A stretch of DNA of 45,476 nt, from assembly GCA_013298565.1 (NCBI GenBank), contig JAAFIC010000015.1, positions 1-45,476 on the forward strand, given 5' to 3'. Source of the DNA: Alphaproteobacteria bacterium. Lineage in GTDB: Bacteria > Pseudomonadota > Alphaproteobacteria > Elsterales > Elsteraceae. Under the pieces are notes generated by a model that ran no database searches, was not told the origin of the DNA, and saw only the letters and a list, made by a program, of their open reading frames with translations. The translations under genes were made by a program, and so were the position numbers. Shown in pieces: positions 8,282 to 16,402 of the stretch; position 1 is the first letter of the stretch; the number at the start of each line of letters is the position of its first letter.

Positions 8282-9133
8282 CTAAGGCCACGCCACCGCA
8301 GGCGGCAGCGACATGAGAATTGCTTCTACATTGCCGCCGGTTTTCAGGCCAAAACTGGTGCCGCGATCGTAGAGTAGGTTGAACTCCACGTAGCGCCCGC
8401 GCTTTACCAGTTGGGCGTGGCGTTGTTCGTCCGTCCAGCTCTCGTTCAGGCGGCGGCGGGCGAGGGCGGGGTAGGTGTTGAGAAAAGCGGTGCCGACATC
8501 GCGGGTGAAGGCGAAATCCGCTTCCCAATCGCCGCTATCGAGTTGATCGTAAAAAATCCCGCCAATGCCGCGCGGCTCATCGCGGTGCTTTAGAAAGAAG
8601 TAGCGGTCGCACCAGTCTTTGAACTTGGGGTAATAGGCCGGGTCGTGGGCGTCGCAGGCGGCACGCAGCCCCGTGTGGAACGCCTCGGTTTCGGAATCGT
8701 CGGGGATCATCGGTGTCAGGTCCGCGCCGCCGCCGAACCAGCCTTTCGTAGTCACGATCATGCGCGTGTTCATGTGAACGGCGGGCACGAGAGGGGAGTG
8801 CAGATGGGCGACCAGCGAAATGCCACTGGCCCAAAACTCCCCCGTTTCGCTGGTGCCGGGGATTTGCTGGCGAAACTCTTCGCTAAAGGTGCCGTGGACT
8901 GTGGAGATATTAACGCCGACCTTCTCGAACACTCGCCCGCGCATTAAGGACATGACCCCGCCACCACCGCCTTCGCGGCTCCAGGCTTTGCGCGCGAACC
9001 GGCCCGGCTCGGCCCCCGCCAACGGCCCGCCCGTCAGATCATCTTCTAGCCGCTCGAAGGCGGAACAAATCTGGTCCCGCAGGGTCTCGAACCAAGCGGC
9101 GGCCCTGGCTTTGCGCGTTTCAAGCTCGGTCAT
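8282..9133 (-). CDS. hemF: Oxygen-dependent coproporphyrinogen III oxidase
   Basis: A 283-aa enzyme that oxidatively decarboxylates coproporphyrinogen III to protoporphyrinogen IX in haem synthesis. Family motifs are clear: [20 protein letters not shown], the signature [32 protein letters not shown] with GIGGIFYD, and the C-terminal [20 protein letters not shown]. Length is right for a bacterial HemF. Two starts are possible: ATG at 9142 or ATG at 9133. The latter shares one base with the stop of the upstream trmL gene (TGATG) and has GGG at a sensible distance, so it is preferred. The pair is therefore translationally coupled. Confidence 0.95.
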   Translation of the reverse strand: MTELETRKARAAAWFETLRDQICSAFERLEDDLTGGPLAGAEPGRFARKAWSREGGGGGVMSLMRGRVFEKVGVNISTVHGTFSEEFRQQIPGTSETGEFWASGISLVAHLHSPLVPAVHMNTRMIVTTKGWFGGGADLTPMIPDDSETEAFHTGLRAACDAHDPAYYPKFKDWCDRYFFLKHRDEPRGIGGIFYDQLDSGDWEADFAFTRDVGTAFLNTYPALARRRLNESWTDEQRHAQLVKRGRYVEFNLLYDRGTSFGLKTGGNVEAILMSLPPAVAWP

Positions 9134-9597
9134 CACGAACATCCCAACCGCTGAAATCCATTCGTTTGGCGTAAGGCCTCGCTGACAGCGATGGCCCCGG
9201 CGATGGCGACATTTAACGAGCGCGCGTTGGCACGCAAGGGAATACGCACGCGGAAGGCGGCGGCATCCGCCACCTCTTGCGGCACGCCCGCGCTCTCCCG
9301 GCCTAGCAGCAGTCGGTCTTCGGAATCGAAGCGCGCCTCGGTCAGCAGGGTCTCGCCTTTAGTGGAGAGCACGATCAAACGGCCTGCGTGGGGGAGGGCT
9401 TGATAAGCACTCCAAGACATGTGCCGCGCAAGATCGACCTGATCTAGGTAATCCATCCCTGCCCGGCGCATGGGCGGCCCGCCAAAAACGAAACCGCACG
9501 GCTCGATCACATCGACCGGCAGACCGAAGCAGGCGGCAAGGCGCAGCAGCGTGCCAGTGTTTTGGGGAATATCGGGTTGGAAGAGAATGAGGCGCAT
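9133..9597 (-). CDS. trmL: tRNA (cytidine(34)-2'-O)-methyltransferase
   Basis: A 154-aa SPOUT-fold methyltransferase that methylates the ribose of the wobble base in certain leucine tRNAs. It starts with [20 protein letters not shown], where the N of QNTG is the family catalytic-site motif. It contains [11 protein letters not shown] (the SAM-knot Gly-rich loop) and ends in [20 protein letters not shown], the third SPOUT motif. The length is the family norm. It is the first gene of a two-gene unit with hemF, with stop and start overlapping by one base. Its promoter must lie in the long divergent gap towards petA. Confidence 0.94.
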   Translation of the reverse strand: MRLILFQPDIPQNTGTLLRLAACFGLPVDVIEPCGFVFGGPPMRRAGMDYLDQVDLARHMSWSAYQALPHAGRLIVLSTKGETLLTEARFDSEDRLLLGRESAGVPQEVADAAAFRVRIPLRANARSLNVAIAGAIAVSEALRQTNGFQRLGCS

Positions 9598-9715
9598 AAG
9601 CCAATGTTACCGGAACATGGAGGGGAATTAACGGGATATTCGTGGATGAAAAGCGCAGGTTTCCTCTTGTCCTGTTCCTAGACTATCCGTGATTCATGGG
9701 GGAGATGAGAAAGAC

Positions 9716-9865
9716 ATGGAACGCTTCGTCTTCGCCGCCACTCTTTTCGTTATCGCGCTCGCGGGAGTGTTGGCTGCGACCAGCCACGGCGGTGTGCTCG
9801 GTCTACCTGGTCTCACGCCCCCTCTCGCGTCCCGCGCCGAGGGGATTACAGCGTTCAGCCGGTAA
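9716..9865 (+). CDS. Possible 49-aa membrane or secreted peptide
   Basis: Reading from the ATG at 9716 gives MERFVFAATLFVIALAGVLA and then about 29 polar, Gly/Pro-rich residues before TAA. The hydrophobic segment with a single charged lead (ER) resembles a signal peptide or a single membrane anchor, and an AATSHGG junction would fit cleavage. A purine-rich stretch (GGGGGAGATGAGAAA) precedes the start. I do not recognise a family. It precedes the bc1 operon by about 260 bases and could be independent. It could also be chance, because the region is permissive in several frames. Confidence 0.4.
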   Translation: MERFVFAATLFVIALAGVLAATSHGGVLGLPGLTPPLASRAEGITAFSR

Positions 9866-9928
9866 ACCTACCAGTCCTGCTTCAACGCGACATCCCAGCG
9901 CTTTGCAAATCGGGGGAATTCCTTTATA

Positions 9929-9958
9929 CCCGGCATCATGCTCGGTCGATCTGCCGGG
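9929..9958. other. Hairpin in the trmL-petA gap
   Basis: CCCGGCA (9929-9935) pairs perfectly with TGCCGGG (9952-9958) around a 16-base loop. It lies 63 bases after the stop of the small candidate frame and has no T-run, so it is weak as a terminator. It may form part of a structured petA leader if transcription begins upstream. Confidence 0.4.
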
Positions 9959-10034
9959 AAAAGCGCATAGATGCTGCCTGAAGCCCTGTTACGAGGGTCG
10001 CCTGCGGCAGACTGTCACGCTTTCCTTCTCCTAG

Positions 10035-10049
10035 ATTACATTATGTAAT
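10035..10049. promoter_or_regulatory. AT-rich palindrome upstream of petA (possible operator)
   Basis: ATTACA (10035-10040) and TGTAAT (10044-10049) form a perfect inverted repeat with a TTA centre in otherwise GC-rich sequence, 75 bases before the petA ATG. The form suits a dimeric regulator binding near the bc1 promoter. It does not match the FNR half-site TTGAT, and the regulator is unknown. Confidence 0.5.
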
Positions 10050-10123
10050 TGGGAGCGGATCGGCTCCGATACAAGGCCTGAGTTTAGGGGGCCTGCTGCA
10101 AGGGACGCGCGAGGACGGATCAC

Positions 10124-10681
10124 ATGGCTCAGTCTGCCAACCAAGCCCAAAAACACGCTACGGCAACCGGCGAAACTCGCCGTGATTTTATTACCCTTAC
10201 GGCTGGGGCGATGGGGGGAATCGGGGCAATCGCCTTTATTCTTCCGTTCATCAACAGCATGAACCCGGCGGCTGATACGCTGGCGCTGGCTTCGACGGAA
10301 GTCGATATCGGCGCGATCAAAGTCGGCCAAAGCGTGACGGTTACATGGCGCGGTAAGCCCGTGTTCATCCGTCACCGCACGGAAGAAGAAATCAAAACCG
10401 CCGAAGCGGTTAGCCCGGCTGAAATGCCAGACCCGCAAACCGATAAAGACCGTGTGAAAAAGCCGGAATGGCTGGTTCTCATTGGCGTCTGCACTCATTT
10501 GGGGTGCGTGCCGAACGGTCAGAAGGTGGGCGAGACCAAGGGCGATTTCGGGGGCTGGTTCTGCCCGTGTCACGGGTCGCACTATGATATGTCTGGCCGC
10601 ATCCGCAAGGGTCCGGCACCACGCAATCTGGAAGTGCCGCAATATGCGTTCCTGACGGATACGACGCTACGCATCGGCTGA
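10124..10681 (+). CDS. petA: Ubiquinol-cytochrome c reductase iron-sulfur (Rieske) subunit
   Basis: A 185-aa membrane-anchored Rieske protein of the cytochrome bc1 complex. It carries a Tat-type motif ([11 protein letters not shown]) before a single membrane helix ([16 protein letters not shown]), as usual for uncleaved Rieske subunits. The 2Fe-2S ligands are in CTHLGC and CPCHGSHYD, each box giving one Cys and one His ligand, with the extra Cys pair forming the disulfide. It transfers electrons from ubiquinol to cytochrome c1. First gene of petABC; petB begins 22 bases downstream with an AGGGG ribosome-binding site. Confidence 0.97.
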   Translation: MAQSANQAQKHATATGETRRDFITLTAGAMGGIGAIAFILPFINSMNPAADTLALASTEVDIGAIKVGQSVTVTWRGKPVFIRHRTEEEIKTAEAVSPAEMPDPQTDKDRVKKPEWLVLIGVCTHLGCVPNGQKVGETKGDFGGWFCPCHGSHYDMSGRIRKGPAPRNLEVPQYAFLTDTTLRIG

Positions 10682-10703
10682 TGGGTCGGGAGGGGTTCAA
10701 AAA

Positions 10704-11954
10704 ATGAGTACGACAGCCAAGCAAAATGGCTTAGTGAAGTGGATCGACAGCCGCCTGCCGATCTTCACTCTGCTGGATCATTCGGTGGGCAGCGGCTATC
10801 CGACGCCGCGCAACCTGAATTATTTTTGGAACTTCGGTTCCTTAGCCGGTGTAACTTTGATCGTCATGATCCTCTCGGGGATTTTTTTGGCGATGAATTA
10901 TACCGCCCATGTGGATCACGCCTTTAATAGCGTCGAGCGTATTATGCGCGACGTGAATGGGGGGTGGTTGATCCGCTACATCCACGTCAATGGCGCGTCG
11001 ATGTTCTTCATCGTCGTCTATATCCATATCTTCCGGGGGCTTTACTACGGGTCTTACAAGGCCCCGCGTGAATTGCTGTGGATTTTGGGTGTCGTGCTGC
11101 TGCTGTTGATGATGGCGACTGCGTTCATGGGCTATGTGCTGCCGTGGGGCCAGATGAGCTTCTGGGGCGCAACCGTGATCACCAACCTGTTCTCGGCCTT
11201 CCCGATCGTTGGCGAAGCGATCGTAACGCTGTTGTGGGGTGGCTTCTCCGTCGATAATCCGACGCTGAACCGCTTCTTTGCGCTGCATTACCTCATGCCG
11301 TTCGTTATCGTCGGTGTCGTCATTCTGCACATTGCGGCACTGCACCAGTTTGGTTCCAACAATCCGTTAGGGATTGATGCGAAAAGCGACAAGGACAAGA
11401 TTCCGTTCCATCCCTACTACACAGTGAAAGACCTGTTTGGGATTGGCGTATTCGCGATCATTTTCGCCTTCTTCGTCTTCTTTGCGCCCAACTTCTTCGG
11501 TGAGCCTGATAACTACATCCCGGCAAACCCGATGCAGACCCCGCCGCACATTGTGCCGGAATGGTACTTCCTGCCGTTCTACGCCATTCTGCGCTCGATC
11601 CCGGACAAGCTCGGCGGCGTGCTGGCGATGTTTGCCGCTATCGGCGTGCTGGCGGTGCTGCCGTGGCTGGATACGTCGAAGATCCGCTCGACCAAGTTCC
11701 GTCCGGTTTACTTCTGGTTCTTCTGGCTGCTGGTGCTGGATTGCTTCGTGCTCGGTTGGGCCGGTGGCAAGCCCGCAGAAGGCATCTATGTGATCGTTGG
11801 TCGCATCGCAACGGCCTATTACTTCCTGCATTTCCTCGTTGTGCTGCCGCTGCTGGGTAAGCTCGAAACACCGAAGCCGTTACCTTCATCGATTGCCGCA
11901 GCGGTTTTAGGTAGTGGAGCCGCTCCGGCGGGTGCCCGCATGGAGAAGCCGTAA
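10704..11954 (+). CDS. petB: Cytochrome b of the bc1 complex
   Basis: A 416-aa polytopic haem protein with about eight membrane helices. The N-terminus [15 protein letters not shown], the first haem helix region ([20 protein letters not shown]), [20 protein letters not shown] and the Qo-site PEWY motif ([19 protein letters not shown]) are all present. It binds the two b haems and carries the Qo and Qi quinone sites. Length fits alphaproteobacterial cytochrome b. Cytochrome c1 is encoded separately (not fused as in FbcH), and its start codon shares a base with the petB stop (TAATG). Confidence 0.97.
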   Translation: MSTTAKQNGLVKWIDSRLPIFTLLDHSVGSGYPTPRNLNYFWNFGSLAGVTLIVMILSGIFLAMNYTAHVDHAFNSVERIMRDVNGGWLIRYIHVNGASMFFIVVYIHIFRGLYYGSYKAPRELLWILGVVLLLLMMATAFMGYVLPWGQMSFWGATVITNLFSAFPIVGEAIVTLLWGGFSVDNPTLNRFFALHYLMPFVIVGVVILHIAALHQFGSNNPLGIDAKSDKDKIPFHPYYTVKDLFGIGVFAIIFAFFVFFAPNFFGEPDNYIPANPMQTPPHIVPEWYFLPFYAILRSIPDKLGGVLAMFAAIGVLAVLPWLDTSKIRSTKFRPVYFWFFWLLVLDCFVLGWAGGKPAEGIYVIVGRIATAYYFLHFLVVLPLLGKLETPKPLPSSIAAAVLGSGAAPAGARMEKP

Positions 11955-12742
11955 TGTTGAAAAAACTGGTTCTGGCCGCCGGGCTTACGCTTGGTCTTGT
12001 CTCGGGTGGTCTTATTTCTGGCGGTCTCGTTTCAAGCGCCCGTGCCGCTGGCGATGCGGCCCCCCTGCCCAATCAAACGTGGGGCTTCCACGGTGTGTTC
12101 GGCACTTACGACCGGGCGGCAGCGCAACGCGGCTTCCAAGTGTATAAGGAAGTGTGCGCGGCCTGCCACTCGCTCTCGCTGGTGTCGTACCGCAATCTGC
12201 GCGACCTTGGGTTCTCGGAAGAGGAAGTAAAGGCGATTGCGGCGGCCTATAAGGTGACGGACGGCCCTAATGATGTGGGTGAAATGTTCGAGCGGCCCGC
12301 CCGCCCGTCCGATCGTATCGTGAAGCCGTACCCGAACGAAAAAGCCTCTCGCGCGGCGAATAATGGGGCCTATCCGCCCGATTTATCGTTGATGAACAAG
12401 GCGCGCGTTGGTGGGCCGGACTATACTTATGCGCTGCTGGTTGGCTATGAAAAACCCCCGGCGGATGTGCAGCTTCTGGACGGGCAATACTATAATAAGT
12501 ACTTCCCCGGCATGAAGATTGCCATGCCGCAACCCCTGAACGAAGGCCAAGTGACGTTTGCCGATGGTACGCCAGCAACCATCGCCAATATGTCGCGGGA
12601 TGTAACCGTGTTTATGAACTGGGCAGCAGAGCCTGAGTTGGAAAAGCGTCACCGTTTGGGCGTGCAGGTGATCCTGTTCCTCATCGTCGCCACCGGCTTC
12701 TTCTATGCCGCAAAGCGCCGCGTGTGGGCCGATATTCACTGA
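11954..12742 (+). CDS. petC: Cytochrome c1 of the bc1 complex
   Basis: A 262-aa membrane-anchored c-type cytochrome. It has an N-terminal signal peptide (LVLAAGLTLGLVSGGLISGG), the haem-attachment motif CAACH near residue 64, a Met-containing ligand region (KIAMPQPL), and a C-terminal anchor helix (VILFLIVATGFFYAAKRRVW). It accepts electrons from the Rieske centre and passes them to a soluble cytochrome c. It overlaps petB by one base and is followed by a rho-independent terminator at 12772. Confidence 0.96.
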   Translation: MLKKLVLAAGLTLGLVSGGLISGGLVSSARAAGDAAPLPNQTWGFHGVFGTYDRAAAQRGFQVYKEVCAACHSLSLVSYRNLRDLGFSEEEVKAIAAAYKVTDGPNDVGEMFERPARPSDRIVKPYPNEKASRAANNGAYPPDLSLMNKARVGGPDYTYALLVGYEKPPADVQLLDGQYYNKYFPGMKIAMPQPLNEGQVTFADGTPATIANMSRDVTVFMNWAAEPELEKRHRLGVQVILFLIVATGFFYAAKRRVWADIH

Positions 12743-12771
12743 GCGCTCTCTTATACCTGAACGATACGCGC

Positions 12772-12805
12772 AAGCCGGGCCTCATCGCCCGGCTTGCTGC
12801 TTTTT
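12772..12805 (+). terminator. Rho-independent terminator of petABC
   Basis: AAGCCGGGC (12772-12780) and GCCCGGCTT (12787-12795) form a perfect 9-pair GC-rich stem with a 6-base loop, followed by GCTGC and five T. It lies 29 bases after petC and ends just before mtnP, so mtnP should have its own start of transcription. Confidence 0.85.
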
Positions 12806-12813
12806 AGGGGTGG

Positions 12814-13701
12814 ATGATGGATCAGCATAATAAAACACCAATTCTTGGCGTTATCGGCGGCAGTGGCGTTTATAGCCTTGATGGGCTGAGGGCCGCCGCA
12901 TGGACCGAGGTAGATACCCCCTTCGGCGCACCGTCCGATGCGCTGTTGGTGGGGGAGCTAAACGGGGTGTCGATGGTATTCCTGCCGCGGCACGGGCGCG
13001 GGCATCGGCATACGCCCAGCACGGTCAATTACCGCGCTAATCTGTGGGCGATGAAGGCGCTCGGCGTGACCGATATTCTTTCGGTCTCGGCGGTAGGCTC
13101 GCTCAAGGAAGATTTGCCGCCGGGCACGTTTGTGCTGGTCGATCAGTTCATCGACCGGACTTTCGCGCGGGAGAAAAGTTTTTTCGGCACCGGGCTTGTG
13201 GGGCATGTGCCCTTCGCGCACCCGATTTGCTCGCGCCTTGGCGCTGCGATTGCGGCGGCGGCAGCGGAGATAGGCCAACCCATTCGGCGCGGCGGCACCT
13301 ACATGGTCATGGAAGGGCCGCAATTCTCCACTAAAGCTGAAAGCGAAGTCTATCGCGCCTGGGGATGCTCGGTTATCGGCATGACCAACATGCCGGAGGC
13401 AAAACTGGCCCGAGAAGCCGAGATTTGCTATGCCAGTATTGCCATGGTGACGGATTTCGATGGCTGGCACCCCGATCATGACGCGGTGACGGTCGAACAC
13501 GTGGTGCGGGTGGCGGGCGAAAATGCTGCAAAGGTGCGGCATCTGCTACACGCCACTGTACTGCATCTGGCAGCCCCGCGCGCCTTGTGCCGCGATGGCT
13601 GCGATACCGCGCTGGACCATGCGATCATGACCGCACCTACCCAGCGCGACCCGGCGATGCTGGAGACGCTTAAGCCTCTGCTCGCTCGGATTTTGACATA
13701 A
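12814..13701 (+). CDS. mtnP: S-methyl-5'-thioadenosine phosphorylase
   Basis: A 295-aa purine-nucleoside-phosphorylase-family enzyme that cleaves methylthioadenosine with phosphate to adenine and methylthioribose-1-phosphate in methionine salvage. It shows GVIGGSGVYSLDGL (phosphate-loop Gly-Gly-Ser-Gly), LPRHGRGHRHTPSTVNYRAN (phosphate-binding and ribose-binding region), GTYMVMEGPQFSTKAES and IGMTNMPEAKLAREAEICYA, followed by TDFDGWH, where the Asp pair selects the 6-amino group. ATG at 12814 or 12817 are equally possible; GGGGTGG precedes. It begins directly after the petABC terminator. Confidence 0.93.
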   Translation: MMDQHNKTPILGVIGGSGVYSLDGLRAAAWTEVDTPFGAPSDALLVGELNGVSMVFLPRHGRGHRHTPSTVNYRANLWAMKALGVTDILSVSAVGSLKEDLPPGTFVLVDQFIDRTFAREKSFFGTGLVGHVPFAHPICSRLGAAIAAAAAEIGQPIRRGGTYMVMEGPQFSTKAESEVYRAWGCSVIGMTNMPEAKLAREAEICYASIAMVTDFDGWHPDHDAVTVEHVVRVAGENAAKVRHLLHATVLHLAAPRALCRDGCDTALDHAIMTAPTQRDPAMLETLKPLLARILT

Positions 13702-13716
13702 GAAAGGAGACGCCCG

Positions 13717-14553
13717 ATGACGGGTCTCGATCATGTGATTTATGGTGTTGCCGATTTAGAGTTGGCGCGCGCGCAATTTCGTCGTTTGGGTTTTGTTATC
13801 ACCCCACGCGGACGGCACAAAGGCTGGGGGACAGCGAATTACTGCGTTATGTTTGCTCAAGGTTACATCGAACTTCTCGGAATTATTGATCCTAGCCAGT
13901 TTAGCAATCACCTTGATCGCTTCTTGCAAACACGCGGGCAAGGGTTGCTCGGGATCGTGTTGGGTGCCGAAGATACAACCGCACTGGCCGTCGCCCTCAC
14001 CGAACGGGGGCTGCACCCGGAAGGGCCGTTTACCTTGTCGCGCCTGCTGGAAACCGAGGGGGAGCCTGTGGAACCTGCCTTCTCGCTCTTACGTTTACCG
14101 CCCGAAGAATTGCCGGCCATCAATGGCTTCTTCTGTCAGCATTTAACGCCGCATCTGCTACGGCAGCCTGGTTGGGAGGTTCATCCCAATGCTGTTATTG
14201 GGGTTGCGAGCATAACCATTGCGGTCGATCAGCCTGCTGCTGTGGCGGGGGCCTATGAAACTTTGCTCGGGCGGTCGGCGGTGGTGCCGACCGATGATGC
14301 GTGGGCGGTTCACTTAGAGAACGGCAGTGTGCTGCTGTTTGTAACGCCCGAAGAAGCGGCCACGCTCTATCCGTCCCTCACGGTTTTGCCGGACAGTCCG
14401 GCAATCGTCGCAATGACCCTGCGAAGCGCCGATCTGGCCCAAACCCATGCTGCGCTCACGGCCAACGGCGTCAGCTTCGATATCTTACCAGGGGCTGTCT
14501 TGCGCGTTTGCCCCGATGCGGCCTGCGGCGCGGTGTTGGAGTTTGCTGGGTGA
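13717..14553 (+). CDS. VOC-superfamily (glyoxalase-like) protein
   Basis: A 278-aa protein with the vicinal-oxygen-chelate layout. The start MTGLDHVIYGVADLELARAQ and the segment FVITPRGRHKGWGTANYCVM followed by YIELLGI match the Glyoxalase_3-like group (GTANY... motif with His at the metal site, DHV). A second module starts near VIGVASITIAVDQP. Members are often annotated simply as VOC family proteins, and neither substrate nor metal can be told from sequence. It follows mtnP by 15 bases with an AAAGGAG ribosome-binding site, so the two are probably co-transcribed. Convergent with ychF. Confidence 0.85.
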   Translation: MTGLDHVIYGVADLELARAQFRRLGFVITPRGRHKGWGTANYCVMFAQGYIELLGIIDPSQFSNHLDRFLQTRGQGLLGIVLGAEDTTALAVALTERGLHPEGPFTLSRLLETEGEPVEPAFSLLRLPPEELPAINGFFCQHLTPHLLRQPGWEVHPNAVIGVASITIAVDQPAAVAGAYETLLGRSAVVPTDDAWAVHLENGSVLLFVTPEEAATLYPSLTVLPDSPAIVAMTLRSADLAQTHAALTANGVSFDILPGAVLRVCPDAACGAVLEFAG

Positions 14554-14573
14554 GAATAGGGTTCTGAGCGCCC

Positions 14574-14609
14574 AGGGCCTCTTGCTTCTCACCCGATGTG
14601 AGAGGCCCT
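14574..14609. terminator. Convergent-end hairpin between the VOC gene and ychF
   Basis: AGGGCCT (14574-14580) pairs with AGGCCCT (14603-14609), and CTCAC pairs with GTGAG inside it, giving a tall stem. It sits exactly between two convergent stops and overlaps the ychF stop by two bases. It lacks a clear T-run in either direction, so it may be a weak bidirectional terminator or a 3'-end stabiliser. Confidence 0.5.
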
Positions 14610-15714
14610 AAACATTAAAGCGGAAATGGAAAATATCGCCGTCTTGCACGGGATAGTCTTTGCCTTCCAGGCGCATCTTGCCGGTTTCTTTTGCGCCCGC
14701 TTCGCCATTGCAGGTAATGAAATCGTCGTAGGCGATAGTTTCAGCCCGAATAAAGCCCGTTTCGAAATCGGTATGAATAACTCCGGCAGCTTCTGGGGCT
14801 TTTGCGCCGTCGCGCACGGTCCAGGCGCGGGCTTCTTTCGGGCCAACGGTGAAGAAGGTGAGCAGCCCGAGCAGCCCATAGCCGACGCGAATAACGCGGG
14901 CAAGGCCGGTTTCCTCAAGCCCAAGGGCTTCCAAAAACTCGCGCTTTTCGTCGTCGGTCGCAAGCTGGGCTACTTCGGCTTCGATCGCGGCGGAGATAAC
15001 GACCTGGGCCGCGCCCTCGGCCTTAGCGTACTCAGCGACGGCGTTGGAGAGGGCGTTACCGGTCGCGGCCTCCTCCTCATTCACGTTGCAGACGTAAACG
15101 ACGGGCTTGGAGGTGAGCAATTGCAGCAGCTTCACGTTGCGCTTCGCCTCGGCATCCCAGTCGCGGATGATCCGGCGGGCAGGAATGCCGTCGCGCAGGC
15201 CCGCCAGCAGCGGCACCATCAGTGCCAAGAGCGCTACGGCTTCCTTATCGCCGCCGCGAACGCGCTTGTTCAGCGCCACGTCCCGCTTCTCTAGGCTTTC
15301 CATATCGGCCAGCATCAACTCGGTTTCAACCGTTTCAGCATCGCGGATCGGATCGACCGAGCCTTCAACGTGCGTGATGTCGCCATCTTCAAAGCAGCGC
15401 AGCACGTGAACAATGGCGTCGGTCTCGCGGATATTGGCGAGGAACTGATTGCCCAAGCCTTCGCCCTTGGAGGCACCGCGCACTAGCCCTGCAATATCAA
15501 CGAACTCTAGCTGCGTTGGGATGATTTTTGCGGATTTGCCGATAGCGGCGATTTTGTCCAGGCGCGAGTCGGGCACGGCGACAATGCCCGTGTTCGGCTC
15601 GATAGTGCAGAACGGATAGTTGGCGGCCTGAGCGGCCACGGTCGCGGTCAGCGCGTTAAACAGGGTCGATTTCCCCACATTGGGCAAGCCGACAATACCG
15701 CAGTTGAAACCCAT
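14608..15714 (-). CDS. ychF: Redox-regulated ribosome-associated ATPase YchF/OLA1
   Basis: A 368-aa Obg-family P-loop protein that prefers ATP. Visible are G1 GLPNVGKSTLFNALT, switch I NYPFCTIEPNTGIVAVPD, G3 DIAGLVRGASKGEGLGNQFL, and the altered G4 region (KPVVYVCNVNEEE) typical of the ATP-specific subgroup. A C-terminal TGS domain (FFTVGPKEARAWTVRDGAKA to the end) carries the usual GDIFHFRFNV terminus. Length fits YchF. It is a housekeeping gene; known family members bind ribosomes and take part in stress responses. It lies about 84 bases downstream of the SRPBCC-like gene on the same strand. Confidence 0.96.
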   Translation of the reverse strand: MGFNCGIVGLPNVGKSTLFNALTATVAAQAANYPFCTIEPNTGIVAVPDSRLDKIAAIGKSAKIIPTQLEFVDIAGLVRGASKGEGLGNQFLANIRETDAIVHVLRCFEDGDITHVEGSVDPIRDAETVETELMLADMESLEKRDVALNKRVRGGDKEAVALLALMVPLLAGLRDGIPARRIIRDWDAEAKRNVKLLQLLTSKPVVYVCNVNEEEAATGNALSNAVAEYAKAEGAAQVVISAAIEAEVAQLATDDEKREFLEALGLEETGLARVIRVGYGLLGLLTFFTVGPKEARAWTVRDGAKAPEAAGVIHTDFETGFIRAETIAYDDFITCNGEAGAKETGKMRLEGKDYPVQDGDIFHFRFNV

Positions 15715-15798
15715 TCTAAAACGTCCCCAGGCTATAAATCATCGTTGCGCCTGGGTTTACCGGGTTTTCCGGCGTTTGTCTCGCGTACTGATACAGTT

Positions 15799-16401
15799 TT
15801 AGGAGCGCGCTGCCGTGAGCAGATGCGTGACGATGCTATCAATCTGCTGCTGCCCGGCCCCTTCCAACACGGCCCGGACAGCGCCATAGCTGGGGCCGTG
15901 GAGATAGGCGACGAGGGAGACGCGGCGGCGGTTTTCGGGAAGCTCAGTCACCCGCCAGGCAAACAGCGTTGCCGCGCCCGGCTGCGCCCGTCCCCACAAA
16001 AGCTGCTGAACCCCAGGGGAGGCGGCAGGCAAAAGCGGGGCTTCATAGGTGAGCGGGAGGAGGCCATAGAGCATATTGATGCGAAAGCGTATCGTTCCGA
16101 CTTCAGAATTATCGTTCTTTTCGGCAAGACTGACAGCGCTCCGCGACCAGCTCGGCCAGCTCGAAACGGCATTGATTTTCGCCCACAGCGCGGTTGCGGG
16201 AAGGTCGGTCTCGCGGCTGGAGAGCAGGGCGACGGTCTGCCAATCGGCGGGTGTTCCCGCGAAAGCCTGGAGCGGTGCAACGTCGGGGTGAGCGAGCACG
16301 GCGGGGGCGCTGCGCCCGGCCAAGATTAGGCCCATCAAACTCGCCAGCAGTAGCAGAATAAAACTGCCGAGCACAGCGGACGGCAGCCGACGTGGCGTCA
16401 T
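15799..16401 (-). CDS. Membrane-anchored SRPBCC-like protein (uncertain)
   Basis: A 200-aa protein. ATG at 16401 follows the methyltransferase stop by one base (TGA-G-ATG); a GTG at 16410 would overlap it by 8. A hydrophobic helix (SFILLLLASLMGLILAG) near the N-terminus is followed by a cytoplasm- or periplasm-facing domain. Within it, DLPATALWAKINAVSSWPSW matches the start of START/Bet-v-1-like (SRPBCC, polyketide-cyclase) domains, where a helix follows the first strand. The end QQQIDSIVTHLLTAA resembles the long C-terminal helix of that fold. The fold call is moderately secure; the ligand is unknown. It is coupled to the upstream methyltransferase gene. Confidence 0.7.
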   Translation of the reverse strand: MTPRRLPSAVLGSFILLLLASLMGLILAGRSAPAVLAHPDVAPLQAFAGTPADWQTVALLSSRETDLPATALWAKINAVSSWPSWSRSAVSLAEKNDNSEVGTIRFRINMLYGLLPLTYEAPLLPAASPGVQQLLWGRAQPGAATLFAWRVTELPENRRRVSLVAYLHGPSYGAVRAVLEGAGQQQIDSIVTHLLTAARS

Positions 16402-16402
16402 C

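Larger units (their letters stand above)
9598..10123. other. Long intergenic region between trmL and petA
   Basis: This 526-base gap separates divergent trmL and petA. It holds one candidate small reading frame (9716-9865), a hairpin (9929-9958) and an AT-rich perfect palindrome (10035-10049) placed 75 bases before the petA ATG. No tRNA or known small RNA could be recognised. The longer frame at 9696-10034 is not convincing as a gene. Confidence 0.7.

Noticed and set aside
9696-10034. 112-codon frame upstream of petA
   Set aside because: Arg/Ser/Pro-rich product with no motif, and the shorter frame at 9716 is more protein-like.
10035-10049. FNR/CRP site
   Set aside because: The half-site ATTACA does not match TTGAT or TGTGA.
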